A stretch of 64,000 nt of DNA, taken from contig NZ_CP027869.1 in the NCBI RefSeq assembly GCF_005490985.1, positions 1,550,001 to 1,614,000 of the forward strand, written 5' to 3'. A model generated the notes under the pieces. The model did not search any database, was not told the DNA's origin, and was given only the letters and a program-made list of their open reading frames with translations. This stretch comes from Curtobacterium sp. SGAir0471. GTDB lineage: Bacteria; Actinomycetota; Actinomycetes; Actinomycetales; Microbacteriaceae. A program made the position numbers and the translations under genes. Positions 9,159 to 20,467 of the stretch are shown piece by piece (the first letter of the stretch is position 1; each line of letters starts with the position of its first letter).

Positions 9159-9650
9159 GTGACCGAACCAGTCGACGTGCTCTGGACCGGGGAGAACGCC
9201 CCCGTCCACGCCCACCCCGGAGACGCCGGAGCCGACCTCGTCTCGACCGAGGCCTTCGTGCTGCAGCCGGGGGAGCGCCGCCTCGTCGGCACCGGGCTCC
9301 GCATCGCGCTCCCGGACGGGTTCGTCGCCTTCGTCGTGCCCCGGAGCGGGCTCGCGGCGAAGCACGGCATCACGATCGTGAACGCCCCCGGGACGGTCGA
9401 CTCCGGCTACCGCGGCGAGGTCAAGGTCGCACTGCTCAACACCGACGCCTCCGAGCCGTACGAGGTGCACGTCGGTGACCGGATCGCGCAGGTGATCGTC
9501 ATGCCGGTGCCGCGGGTCACGTTCACGCGGGTCGACGAGCTGCCCGAGAGCGTCCGCGGTGTGGGCGGCTTCGGCTCGTCGGGCTACGGTGACCAGCGCA
9601 GCGGTGCCCTGTCCGGCGCCGCGCACACCCAGGAAGGAACGGGCGAATGA
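9159..9650 (+). CDS. dut: dUTP diphosphatase
   Basis: A 163-residue trimeric-type dUTPase, which hydrolyses dUTP to dUMP and diphosphate. It keeps uracil out of DNA and feeds thymidylate synthesis. All five motifs are visible: DAGADL, PRSGLAAKHGI, NAPGTVDSGYRGEV, GDRIAQVIV and the C-terminal arm RGVGGFGSSG. Its stop codon overlaps the DUF3710 start (ATGA), so the two are translationally coupled. Confidence 0.96.
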   Translation: MTEPVDVLWTGENAPVHAHPGDAGADLVSTEAFVLQPGERRLVGTGLRIALPDGFVAFVVPRSGLAAKHGITIVNAPGTVDSGYRGEVKVALLNTDASEPYEVHVGDRIAQVIVMPVPRVTFTRVDELPESVRGVGGFGSSGYGDQRSGALSGAAHTQEGTGE

Positions 9651-10369
9651 AGTTCGGTCGACGCAAGCGGGACGAGGTCGAGGTGGCGGACGCCGTCGCC
9701 GACGACGCCGTGGTCGCGGGGACGACGCCGGAGGTCGACATCGCGACCGACGCCGACGCCGACCTCGACGAGGTGGACGCGGTCGCCCCGACCGACAAGT
9801 CGGCGCCGTCCGACCGCGCCGAGAACGGGCCGCACGACGAGACCGAGGCGAACCTGGTCCGCCCGTACGTCGACCTGGGCGGTGTGAAGGTGCTCCCGCG
9901 CGAGGGCCTGCACCTCCGCCTCGAGGTCGAGGAGGGCTCGCAGCGCGTCGTCGCCGTCGGGCTCGACTACGACGAGTCCACGCTCCAGGTCCAGCCGTTC
10001 GCCGCGCCCCGCTCGACCGGCCTCTGGCACGAGATCCGCGCGCAGATCGCCGACCAGATCGAGCGCCAGGGCGGTCGTGTGGAGGAGGTCGACGGCCCGT
10101 TCGGCCCCGAGCTCCGTGCCCTCGTGCCGGTCGTCGTCGACGGCTCGGGAGCGACCGACGGCGCCCGCGCCGCACGCTTCGTCGGCGTCGACGGCCCCCG
10201 CTGGTTCCTGCGCGGCGTGATCGCCGGCAAGGCCGCCGAGAGCCCGGAGGACGCCGCCGAGATCGAGGAGCTGTTCCGCTCCGTCGTCGTGGTGCGCGGT
10301 ACCACGCCGATGCCGCCGCGCGACCTCATCCCGCTGCACATGCCGAAGTCGACGCAGACCGCGGTCTGA
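9647..10369 (+). CDS. DUF3710 family protein
   Basis: A 240-residue protein with an acidic, low-complexity first 70 residues followed by a conserved globular region (VRPYVDLGGVKVLPREG, RFVGVDGPRWFLRGVIAGKA, RSVVVVRG, PMPPRDLIPLHMP). This is DUF3710, which habitually follows dut in actinobacteria. Its function is not established as far as I know. The start overlaps the dut stop by four bases and is preceded by GGAA. Confidence 0.88.
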   Translation: MKFGRRKRDEVEVADAVADDAVVAGTTPEVDIATDADADLDEVDAVAPTDKSAPSDRAENGPHDETEANLVRPYVDLGGVKVLPREGLHLRLEVEEGSQRVVAVGLDYDESTLQVQPFAAPRSTGLWHEIRAQIADQIERQGGRVEEVDGPFGPELRALVPVVVDGSGATDGARAARFVGVDGPRWFLRGVIAGKAAESPEDAAEIEELFRSVVVVRGTTPMPPRDLIPLHMPKSTQTAV

Positions 10370-10429
10370 CGACCGGCTCCCGACGACCGCTCGCGACGCG
10401 AGACACCGACGACACGGCCTGGAGGCACG

Positions 10430-11221
10430 GTGCCGGACCACGACGAGACCCCCCGTCCCGCAGGAACGCCGGACGAGACCGGCGTGCCGGCTCCGCGCAC
10501 CGGCACGCCGGACGACGCTGCGCCGTCGTTCGCGGCGCAGTTCCGTGCCGCCGTGCAGAACGCCGGCATCGCCCGGGTCGCCCCGGGTGAGGCACCCTCC
10601 GGCCGTGCCCTGCTCGGTGCGGTCGGCGGTGTGCGCGGGCTCGCCGAGTCGGTGCTGCCGGGCTTCGCGTTCCTCGTCGTCTACGCCGTCACGAAGGAGC
10701 TCGTCCCGAGCGTCGTGATCCCGGTGCTCGTCGGGCTCGTCTTCGTGGTCGTCCGCCTGGCACAGCGGCAGTCGCTCACGATGTCCTTCGCGGGCATCGC
10801 CGGCGTCGTGGTGTCCGCCGCCCTGGCGCTGTTCACCGGCCGTGCCGAGACGAACTTCATCCCGGGCATCGTCATCAACTCGGTGTGGCTCGTCGGGCTC
10901 CTCGTCACCCTGGCGGTCCGGTGGCCGCTCATCGGCATCGTGGTCGGCTTCCTGCTGCCGCCGAACGAGGACGGGTCCCACGTCGACTGGCGCGCCGACC
11001 CCGCGAAGCGCCGCGTGCTCACCGTCGCCACGTGGATCTGGGTCGGGCTCTTCGCGGTCCGGCTCGCGGTCGAGGTGCCGCTGTACCTGACGGCGCAGGT
11101 CGAGCTCCTCGCCGCGGTGAAGCTCGTGCTCGGTGTGCCGCTCTACGCCGCCGTGCTCTGGGTCACGTGGCTGCTCGTCCGCACGGTGTTCGTGCGCCGG
11201 GAGGACACGGCCGCGGTGTAG
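10430..11221 (+). CDS. DUF3159 integral membrane protein
   Basis: A 263-residue protein. About 70 polar N-terminal residues are followed by five or six hydrophobic helices (SVLPGFAFLVVYAVTKELV, VIPVLVGLVFVVVRLA, SFAGIAGVVVSAALALF, IVINSVWLVGLLVTLAV, WIWVGLFAVRLAVEVPLYL and a last one near the end). It matches DUF3159, a conserved actinobacterial membrane family of unknown function. The GTG start and its GGAGG lie inside a half-copy of the family A palindrome, with 20 identical bases shared with the copy near 23623. Confidence 0.85.
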   Translation: MPDHDETPRPAGTPDETGVPAPRTGTPDDAAPSFAAQFRAAVQNAGIARVAPGEAPSGRALLGAVGGVRGLAESVLPGFAFLVVYAVTKELVPSVVIPVLVGLVFVVVRLAQRQSLTMSFAGIAGVVVSAALALFTGRAETNFIPGIVINSVWLVGLLVTLAVRWPLIGIVVGFLLPPNEDGSHVDWRADPAKRRVLTVATWIWVGLFAVRLAVEVPLYLTAQVELLAAVKLVLGVPLYAAVLWVTWLLVRTVFVRREDTAAV

Positions 11222-11224
11222 AGT

Positions 11225-11242
11225 TGTCTCGACATCGAGACA
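11225..11242. promoter_or_regulatory. 18-bp palindromic operator candidate upstream of acnA
   Basis: TGTCTCGA and TCGAGACA are perfect inverted arms of 8 bases around a 2-base centre. It lies 107 bases before the aconitase start. The geometry fits a dimeric regulator, but which one cannot be told from sequence. Confidence 0.55.
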
Positions 11243-11273
11243 GTTTCCCGGGGGCGCGCCCGCACCGTCGGGA

Positions 11274-11288
11274 TTAGGTTTGCCTTGC
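11274..11288. promoter_or_regulatory. Partial DtxR/IdeR-like iron-box half site upstream of acnA
   Basis: TTAGGTTTGCCTTGC matches the left half of the actinobacterial iron box (TTAGGTTAGSCTAACCTAA) well, but the right half poorly. Aconitase is an iron-sulfur enzyme, so iron control would make sense. As it stands this is a weak candidate. Confidence 0.3.
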
Positions 11289-11349
11289 TGGTGGGACGTT
11301 CCGACGCCCGCGATGATGAGGGCACACCGATCAGTAGGGAGGCGGCACA

Positions 11350-14187
<2,838 letters not shown>

Positions 14188-14209
14188 TCTCGTCCGCGAA
14201 ACGCAACCC

Positions 14210-14251
14210 AGGCGGTTCCGCGCAGCGTCACAGCGCTGCGCGGGACCGCCT
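14210..14251. terminator. Terminator-like hairpin after acnA
   Basis: AGGCGGTTCCGCGCAGCG pairs with CGCTGCGCGGGACCGCCT apart from two mismatched bases, around a short loop, 22 bases after the acnA stop. Confidence 0.8.
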
Positions 14252-14280
14252 TCGTCGCGTTCTGCGGAGGGTGGCGGGGC

Positions 14281-14322
14281 GGACTGGAGGCGCGTGGCGG
14301 GCCCGCCACGCGCCTCCCGTCC
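14281..14322. repeat. Family A loopless palindrome, copy 2
   Basis: The core 14286-14317 is a perfect 32-bp palindrome with arms GGAGGCGCGTGGCGGG. Outer GGAC/GTCC extends it. It lies directly after the acnA terminator and before dxs. Confidence 0.9.
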
Positions 14323-14374
14323 GTGTCCCGGTTGCGCGGATAGTGTGGGGACCTGCCCCACGAAAGGAGCGCCC

Positions 14375-16309
14375 GTGAGCCTGCTGAGCAGCATCACGTC
14401 GCCGCGCGACCTCAGGCGTCTGTCGGACGCGCAGATGACGGAGCTCGCCGCCGAGATCCGTCGGTTCCTGGTCGCCGAGGTCGCGAAGACCGGCGGGCAC
14501 CTCGGACCGAACCTCGGTGTCGTCGAGCTGACGCTCGCGATGCACCGTGTGTTCGACTCGCCGCACGACCCCTTCGTGTTCGACACCGGGCACCAGTCCT
14601 ACGTGCACAAGCTCGTCACCGGGCGGCAGGACTTCTCGCGGCTGCGCGAGCGCGGGGGGCTCGCCGGCTACCCGCAGCGGAGCGAGTCGGAGCACGACAT
14701 CGTCGAGTCCTCGCACGCGTCCTCGTCGCTGTCCTGGGCGGACGGGATCTCCCGTGCCTTCCGGCAGACCGGGCAGGACGACCGGACCGTCGTCGCCGTC
14801 GTCGGCGACGGGGCGCTGACGGGCGGGATGACGTGGGAGGCGCTCAACAACATCTCGGACACCAACGACCGGCGGCTCGTCATCGTCGTCAACGACAACG
14901 GGCGGTCGTACGCGCCGACCATCGGCGGCATGGCACGGTTCCTCAGCTCGGTCCGCACGCGCCGTGAGTACCGGGCACTGTTCGAGAAGTCGCAGGCCGT
15001 CGCCTCCCGGTTCGGCGCACCCGGGCGGGCGTTCTACCGCGGTGTGCGCGGCGGCCTGCACGGCTTCCTGTCGCGGTTCACGAACAACGAGGCGCTGTAC
15101 TCGAACCTCGACATCAAGTACATCGGCCCGGTGAACGGGCACGACCAGCGGGCGATGGAGGCAGCGCTCCGACAGGCCAAGGCCTACGGAGCGCCCACGA
15201 TCGTGCACGCGATCACCGAGAAGGGCCACGGCTTCGAGCCGGCGCTCCGTGACCAGGCGGACCAGTTCCACGCCGTCGGGCACATCGATCCCGAGACGGG
15301 GGAGTCGCTCGACGTCTCCGCCGGACCGACGTGGACGTCCGTGTTCGCGTCGACGCTGGCGTCGGTCGGCGCCGAGGACGAGCGCATCGTGGCGATCACC
15401 GCCGCCATGCTCCGCCCCACCGGGCTGCACCTGTTCCAGGAGCAGCACCCCGAGCGGGTGATCGACGTCGGCATCGCGGAGCAGCACGCCGTGACGACCG
15501 CCGCGGGCCTGGCCTACGGCGGCCTGCACCCCGTCGTGGCGCTCTACGCGACCTTCCTCAACCGGGCGTTCGACCAGGTCCTGATGGACGTCGCCCTGCA
15601 CCGGGCGGGCGTGACCTTCGTGCTCGACCGCGCCGGTATCACCGGACCGGACGGACCCTCGCACCACGGGATGTGGGACCTCGCGCTGCTGCAGGTCGTC
15701 CCGGGGATCCGGATCGCCGCACCGCGTGACGCCGCGACGCTGCGTGAAGAGTTCCGCGAGGCCGTGGCCGTCGACGACGCCCCGACGGTGCTGCGCTGGT
15801 CGAAGGGGTCGGTCGGACCGGACATCCCCGCCGAGCGCCGGCTGCCGGACGGGGTGGACGTGCTGCGTTCCCCGTCGTCGGACCAGGAGCCGGACGTGCT
15901 GCTCGTCGCGGTCGGGTCGATGGTGCCCGTCGCACTCGAGGCCGCGACGCTGCTCGAGGCACAGGGCATCGGCGCGACCGTGGTGGACCCGCGCTGGGTC
16001 GTGCCGATCCCGGCGTCGCTCATCGAGCTGTCGCGCGACCACCGCCTCGTCATCACGATCGAGGACGGCGTGCGCGTGGGCGGTGTCGGGACGCGGCTGC
16101 GGCAGGACCTGCGCGCCGCCGGGGTCGACACCGGGGTGAACGAGCTCGGGCTGCCCGACGAGTTCATCGACCACGCGTCGCGGTCGCAGATCCTGGCCGA
16201 CGTGGGGCTGACGGCGCAGGCGATCGCGCGTGACGTCATCGACCAGGTGGTCGGCACGAAGCTGCCCCAGGCGAAGCCGGCGCGGACGCGGGAGTCCGCC
16301 GACCGCTGA
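14375..16309 (+). CDS. dxs: 1-deoxy-D-xylulose-5-phosphate synthase
   Basis: A 644-residue thiamine-diphosphate enzyme that joins pyruvate and glyceraldehyde 3-phosphate, the first step of the MEP isoprenoid pathway. Visible motifs are GGHLGPNLGVVELTLAMH, DTGHQSYVHK, the ThDP-binding GDGALTGGMTWEALNN...VNDNGRSY, GHGFEPA, GIAEQHAVTTAAGLA and DRAGITGPDGPSHHGMWDL. Length is typical. The GTG start has AAAGGAG 5 bases upstream. A TAGTGT hexamer at 14341-14346 is a possible -10. Confidence 0.96.
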   Translation: MSLLSSITSPRDLRRLSDAQMTELAAEIRRFLVAEVAKTGGHLGPNLGVVELTLAMHRVFDSPHDPFVFDTGHQSYVHKLVTGRQDFSRLRERGGLAGYPQRSESEHDIVESSHASSSLSWADGISRAFRQTGQDDRTVVAVVGDGALTGGMTWEALNNISDTNDRRLVIVVNDNGRSYAPTIGGMARFLSSVRTRREYRALFEKSQAVASRFGAPGRAFYRGVRGGLHGFLSRFTNNEALYSNLDIKYIGPVNGHDQRAMEAALRQAKAYGAPTIVHAITEKGHGFEPALRDQADQFHAVGHIDPETGESLDVSAGPTWTSVFASTLASVGAEDERIVAITAAMLRPTGLHLFQEQHPERVIDVGIAEQHAVTTAAGLAYGGLHPVVALYATFLNRAFDQVLMDVALHRAGVTFVLDRAGITGPDGPSHHGMWDLALLQVVPGIRIAAPRDAATLREEFREAVAVDDAPTVLRWSKGSVGPDIPAERRLPDGVDVLRSPSSDQEPDVLLVAVGSMVPVALEAATLLEAQGIGATVVDPRWVVPIPASLIELSRDHRLVITIEDGVRVGGVGTRLRQDLRAAGVDTGVNELGLPDEFIDHASRSQILADVGLTAQAIARDVIDQVVGTKLPQAKPARTRESADR

Positions 16310-16335
16310 GGCTGGCCACGGATGTCCGCAGTTGT

Positions 16336-16348
16336 TACTGTGTACACA
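16336..16348 (+). promoter_or_regulatory. Overlapping -10 and YefM-type operator of the toxin-antitoxin operon
   Basis: TACTGT (16336-16341) ends 6 bases before the antitoxin ATG. TGTGTACACA (16339-16348) is a perfect palindrome that overlaps both the -10 and the A of the ATG. Its core TGTACA is the motif bound by YefM-type antitoxins in E. coli, so autorepression at this site is likely. Confidence 0.6.
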
Positions 16349-16605
16349 TGAACAGCATCTCGGAATCGTTGTCGACGCGGGAGTTCCGCGCCGACCTCGC
16401 CGCTGTGATGGGGCGCGCGACCTTCGGGCACGAGCGGATCGCCGTCACGCGCAACGGCAAGGTCGCCGGGGTGGTCATCGGCATCGACGACCTGGAGCTC
16501 CTCGAGCAACTCGAGGACGCAGCAGACATGCGTGCGTACCGCGCAGCGAAGGCCTCGGACGACGGCGAGCGGGTCTCGCTGGATGAGCTCCGCGGGGAGG
16601 CGTGA
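16348..16605 (+). CDS. YefM/Phd-family antitoxin
   Basis: An 85-residue antitoxin. The N-terminal half has the Phd/YefM DNA-binding pattern (SISESLSTREFRADLAAVMGR, RIAVTRNGKVAGVVIGIDDLELLEQLED). The acidic C-terminal tail would wrap the toxin. It overlaps the toxin start by four bases. The transcript appears leaderless and self-regulated through the palindrome at the start codon. Confidence 0.9.
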   Translation: MNSISESLSTREFRADLAAVMGRATFGHERIAVTRNGKVAGVVIGIDDLELLEQLEDAADMRAYRAAKASDDGERVSLDELRGEA

Positions 16606-16862
16606 GCCGGTACCGCGTCGAGTTCACCTCTTCTGCAGCGAGAGCGATCCGGAAGCTCCCGAAGAACGTCCGGACGCGCTTGCTCGACGCCGTTGCCGCC
16701 CTGGCCGACGAACCACGTCCGCCTGGTGCCCGCAAGCTCGCCGGTGCCGAGATCGCGTGGCGGGTGCGCGCCGGCGACTACTGGGTGATCTACGAGATCG
16801 AGGACCTAGCACTGCTCGTCACGGTCGTCCGGGCTGCCCACCGTCGTGAGGTCTACCGGTAG
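16602..16862 (+). CDS. RelE/ParE-superfamily toxin
   Basis: An 86-residue protein of the RelE fold. The family pattern KLAGAEIAWRVRAGDYWVIYEI and the C-terminal VRAAHRREVYR are clear. RelE-like toxins with this pattern cut mRNA in the ribosome. The Arg residues in WRVRAGDY and the Tyr near the C-terminus are the usual catalytic candidates. The GTG start overlaps the antitoxin stop. The pair sits between dxs and the fadB block and looks like a small insertion. Confidence 0.88.
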   Translation: MSRYRVEFTSSAARAIRKLPKNVRTRLLDAVAALADEPRPPGARKLAGAEIAWRVRAGDYWVIYEIEDLALLVTVVRAAHRREVYR

Positions 16863-16910
16863 GACCACGATGGTGCGCGGTTCGGCGAGCGTCGGCGTCG
16901 GCGCGGGCGT

Positions 16911-16973
16911 CGAACCATGAAGCCGACATCGAACCAGGACGAGTGCCTGGTTCGATGTCGGTTTCGTGGTTCG
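16911..16973. repeat. Family B long palindrome, copy 1
   Basis: CCGACATCGAACCAGG pairs with CCTGGTTCGATGTCGG (one gap allowed) around a short loop. An outer GAACCA/TGGTTC pair encloses it. A second copy is at 36818-36880. It separates the convergent toxin and fadB genes and could terminate both. Confidence 0.85.
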
Positions 16974-16988
16974 ATCGCCGAGCGGCGG

Positions 16989-19127
16989 TCAGCGCGAGGC
17001 GGGGCCGACGACCTTCGGGTCGTGGAACGTGCCGCCGAAGACGCGCTCCGAGGCGCCGGAGCGGTCGAGGTACGGGCTGATGCCGCCGGCCTGGAACGGG
17101 TAGCCCGCGCCGAGGATCAGCCCGAGGTCGATCTCCTCGACGTGCTCGACCACGCGGTCCTCGAGCATGCGGTGCACCTCGTCAGCCAGGGCGTCCTCGA
17201 ACCGCTGCTGCATCGTGGCCGCGTCGACCGGTCGCGCGTCCTTCTTCGACGGCGCGACGAGCTTCACGGCGGCGGGGTCGTACCCGGTCGCGTTGCCCTT
17301 CTTGTCGCGGGTCAGGATCGTCCCGTGCTCCGCGATCCGCTTCAGCCCGTCACCCGGGTAGAAGCGCTCGGGCCACGCTGCGTGGTGGGAGTCCAGCACG
17401 TGCGCGCCGACGGGCAGGCCGACGAGCTCGAGCAGCTCGAACGGTGACATCGGCAGACCGAGCGGAGCCGCGCCCTCGGCGACGGTCTCGAAGGGGGTGC
17501 CCTCCTCGACGCCGTGCATCGCCTCGCCGAGCACGCGGGCGAGCACCCGGTTCACGACGAAGCCCGGCTGGTCGGCGGTGATGATCGCGGTCTTCTTCAG
17601 GGTCTTCGCGACGGCGAGGGCCGTGGCGAGGGCCTCGTCCGAGGTCTTCGCGGCGCGGACCACCTCGAGGAGGGGCATCACGGCGACCGGGTTGAAGAAG
17701 TGGAAGCCGACGAGCCGCTCCGGGTGATCGAGCACCGACGCCATCTCGTCGACCGACAGCGACGAGGTGTTCGTCGCCAGGATCGCGTCGGGCGCGATGA
17801 CCTGCTCGATCTTCCGGAACACGTCCTGCTTGACGGACATCTCCTCGAACACGGCCTCGATGACCCAGTCGGCCTCCGCGAACGCGTCGTACGACACCGA
17901 ACCGCTCACGAGTGCCTTGATGCGGTTCGCGTCGTCCGGGGAGACCCGCTTCTTGGCGAGCAGCTCGTCGACCGAGGACCGGATGCGCTCGACGCCGGCG
18001 TCGACCCGCGACTGGTCGACGTCGGTGATGACGACCGGGACCCCGAGCCGTCGGGCGAACAGCAGCGCGAACTGGGACGCCATGAGCCCGGCACCGAGGA
18101 CGCCGACCTTCGTGATCTTCTTCGCCTCGACGCCCTCGGGAGCACCGACGGGCTTCTTCGCGCGCTTCTGCACGAGGTCGAACGCGTACATCGACGCGGC
18201 GAACTGGTCACCGGCGAGCAGGTCGGCCAGGGCGTCGTCCTCGCCGGCGAAACGCTCGTCGAGCGACCCCGACTTCGCCGCGGCGACCAGGTCGAGTGCG
18301 CGGAACGGCGACTTCGGAACGGTGCCGATCTTCGCGGCGACCTGCTGCCGAGCCACCTTGACGACGGTGCCCCACGCGGCCTTCTCGAGCATGCCCGGCT
18401 CGTTCTTCCGGACGACCTTGGTGCGGCCGGCGACGACGCCGTCGGCCCAGGCGACCGCGGACGGTAGGAAGGTGACGGACGGGATGAGCGCGTCGCCGAT
18501 GCCGAGCTCGACGGCGGCCGGTCCGTCCATGAGCCGGTTGTTCTTGAGCGGATTCTCGACGATGACGCGGAGCGCCTTCTCGGGTCCGATCAGGCGGGGG
18601 AGCAGCGTGGCGCCACCCCAGCCGGGGATGATGCCGAGGAAGACCTCGGGCAGGCCGATGCCCTGCGCCGCCGACGAGAACACCCGGTAGGTGCAGTGCA
18701 GGGCGATCTCGAGCCCACCACCGAGCGCGATGCCGTTCACGAACGCGAACGACGGCACACCGAGGTCGGTGAGCTTGCGGAGGGTGGCGTGCCCGAGTGC
18801 GCCGAGCTCGTGGGCGACCTCGCGCGAGGGGAGCGCCGCTGCCTGGGACAGGTCGGCGCCGGCGGCGAAGCAGTACTCCTTGCCGGTGATCGCGACCGCC
18901 TGGATGGTGCCGGCGGATGCCGCAGCGCGCAGGGTGTCGAGCACGTCCGACAGCTCGCGCATGGTCCGCGGGCCGAGCGTCGAGGGCCGCTTGTAGTCCT
19001 TGCCGTTGTCGAGCGTGACGAGGGCGAGCGTGCCACCGGACGGCAGCGGCACGTGCTTGACGTACGAGTGGGTGACGACCTCGTCGGCGCTGAGCTCGGT
19101 CAGCTGGTCGATCGGGGTGGTGGTCAT
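16989..19127 (-). CDS. fadB: Fused enoyl-CoA hydratase / 3-hydroxyacyl-CoA dehydrogenase
   Basis: A 712-residue bifunctional beta-oxidation enzyme. Residues about 20-220 are the crotonase part (AVAITGKEYCFAAGADLSQA, NGIALGGGLEIALHCTYRV, LPEVFLGIIPGWGGATLLPRL). From about 335 the Rossmann NAD site KVGVLGAGLMASQFA begins, with DADWVIEAVFEEM, LATNTSSLSVDEMA, GFHFFNPV and a C-terminal dehydrogenase domain with PGFVVNRV. Start ATG lies 2 bases after the thiolase stop, so the two are coupled and make the two halves of the trifunctional system. Confidence 0.93.
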   Translation of the reverse strand: MTTTPIDQLTELSADEVVTHSYVKHVPLPSGGTLALVTLDNGKDYKRPSTLGPRTMRELSDVLDTLRAAASAGTIQAVAITGKEYCFAAGADLSQAAALPSREVAHELGALGHATLRKLTDLGVPSFAFVNGIALGGGLEIALHCTYRVFSSAAQGIGLPEVFLGIIPGWGGATLLPRLIGPEKALRVIVENPLKNNRLMDGPAAVELGIGDALIPSVTFLPSAVAWADGVVAGRTKVVRKNEPGMLEKAAWGTVVKVARQQVAAKIGTVPKSPFRALDLVAAAKSGSLDERFAGEDDALADLLAGDQFAASMYAFDLVQKRAKKPVGAPEGVEAKKITKVGVLGAGLMASQFALLFARRLGVPVVITDVDQSRVDAGVERIRSSVDELLAKKRVSPDDANRIKALVSGSVSYDAFAEADWVIEAVFEEMSVKQDVFRKIEQVIAPDAILATNTSSLSVDEMASVLDHPERLVGFHFFNPVAVMPLLEVVRAAKTSDEALATALAVAKTLKKTAIITADQPGFVVNRVLARVLGEAMHGVEEGTPFETVAEGAAPLGLPMSPFELLELVGLPVGAHVLDSHHAAWPERFYPGDGLKRIAEHGTILTRDKKGNATGYDPAAVKLVAPSKKDARPVDAATMQQRFEDALADEVHRMLEDRVVEHVEEIDLGLILGAGYPFQAGGISPYLDRSGASERVFGGTFHDPKVVGPASR

Positions 19128-19129
19128 CG

Positions 19130-20341
19130 TCAGGCCGCCTTCCGTGCCGCGCTCTTGCTGAAGTTCGGGTTCTCCCAGATGACGGTGCCGCCCTGGCCCA
19201 AGCCGATGCACATCGTCGTGATGCCGTACCGGACGTCCGGCCGCTCGGCGAACTGCGCCGCGAGCTGGTTCATCAGGCGCACACCGCTCGACGCGAGCGG
19301 GTGCCCTACTGCGATCGCGCCACCCCACGCGTTCACGTTCGGGGAGTCCTGCGCGATGCCGTAGTTGTCGAGGAACGCGAGCACCTGCACGGCGAACGCC
19401 TCGTTGATCTCGAAGAGGCCGATGTCGTCGATGGTCAGGCCCGCCTTGCGGAGCGCCTTGTCCGTCGCGGGCACGGGGCCCACGCCCATCACCTCGGGCT
19501 CGACGCCGGCGAAGGCGAACGAGACCATGCGCATCTTGGTCGGCAGGCCGTGCTGCTTCGCGCCGTCCTCGGAGGCGAGGAGGCTCATCGTGGCACCGTC
19601 GTTGAGACCGGCCGCGTTGCCGGCGGTGACCCGTCCGTGGGGCCGGAACGGCGTGCGCAACGCAGCCAGGGCCTCCAGGGTTGTGCCCGGCCGCGGCGGC
19701 TCGTCGGTCGTGACGATGTCCCAGCCCTCGCCGGTGTTCACCTCGACCGGGATCACGTCCGGCTGCAGCTTGCCGGCCGACCACGCAGCGGCGTGGCGCT
19801 GCTGCGACTGGACCGCGAAGGCGTCCGTGCGGTCCTTCGTGATGGCGGGGAAGCGGTCGTGGAGGCGCTCGGCGGTGCTGCCCATCACGAGCGCGTCGGA
19901 CGCGACCATGCGCTCCGCGACGAAGCGGGGGTTGACGTCGGCACCGAAGCCCATCGGGTGGCGACCCATGTGCTCGACCCCGCCGGCGATGGCGACGTCG
20001 GCCGCGCCGAACGCGATCGCGCCGGCGAGCGTGGTGACGCTCGTCATCGCACCGGCGCACATCCGGTCGATCGCGTAGCCCGGGACGGACTTCGGCAGTC
20101 CCGCGAGCATGCCGACCGTGCGACCGAGGGTCAGGCCCTGGTCGCCCTGCTGGGTCGTGGCGGCCACGGCGACGTCGTCGACCGCCGCGCCGTCGAGCTG
20201 GCTGTTCCGGTCGAGCAGGCCGCGCATCGCGTGGACCGCGAGGTCGTCGGCGCGAGTCTTCCAGAACACCCCCTTCTCACCGGCTCGTCCGAACGGTGTG
20301 CGCACACCGTCCACGAACACGACGTCTGCTGCCTTGGCCAA
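19130..20341 (-). CDS. fadA: Acetyl-CoA C-acyltransferase (thiolase)
   Basis: A 403-residue thiolase, which cleaves 3-ketoacyl-CoA. The nucleophile cysteine is in DRMCAGAMTSV, the catalytic His in GHPLASSGVRLMNQL and the second Cys in TTMCIGLGQGG. The start is TTG, with GGAGG 6 bases upstream. It is first in a two-gene operon with fadB. RNase D and DUF3000 lie upstream in the same direction, with a 126-bp gap that may hold its promoter. Confidence 0.93.
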   Translation of the reverse strand: MAKAADVVFVDGVRTPFGRAGEKGVFWKTRADDLAVHAMRGLLDRNSQLDGAAVDDVAVAATTQQGDQGLTLGRTVGMLAGLPKSVPGYAIDRMCAGAMTSVTTLAGAIAFGAADVAIAGGVEHMGRHPMGFGADVNPRFVAERMVASDALVMGSTAERLHDRFPAITKDRTDAFAVQSQQRHAAAWSAGKLQPDVIPVEVNTGEGWDIVTTDEPPRPGTTLEALAALRTPFRPHGRVTAGNAAGLNDGATMSLLASEDGAKQHGLPTKMRMVSFAFAGVEPEVMGVGPVPATDKALRKAGLTIDDIGLFEINEAFAVQVLAFLDNYGIAQDSPNVNAWGGAIAVGHPLASSGVRLMNQLAAQFAERPDVRYGITTMCIGLGQGGTVIWENPNFSKSAARKAA

Positions 20342-20467
20342 TCCGGGCCTCCAGATCCTCTTCGATCGAGTCGGGGCACGTTCCGCCCCGACCGGCCGGG
20401 CCGAGCCCGGCGACGGTACCGACGCTATGCCCGCCGGCTGGGCGGACGCATGCCGGTTGGGGTGTTC

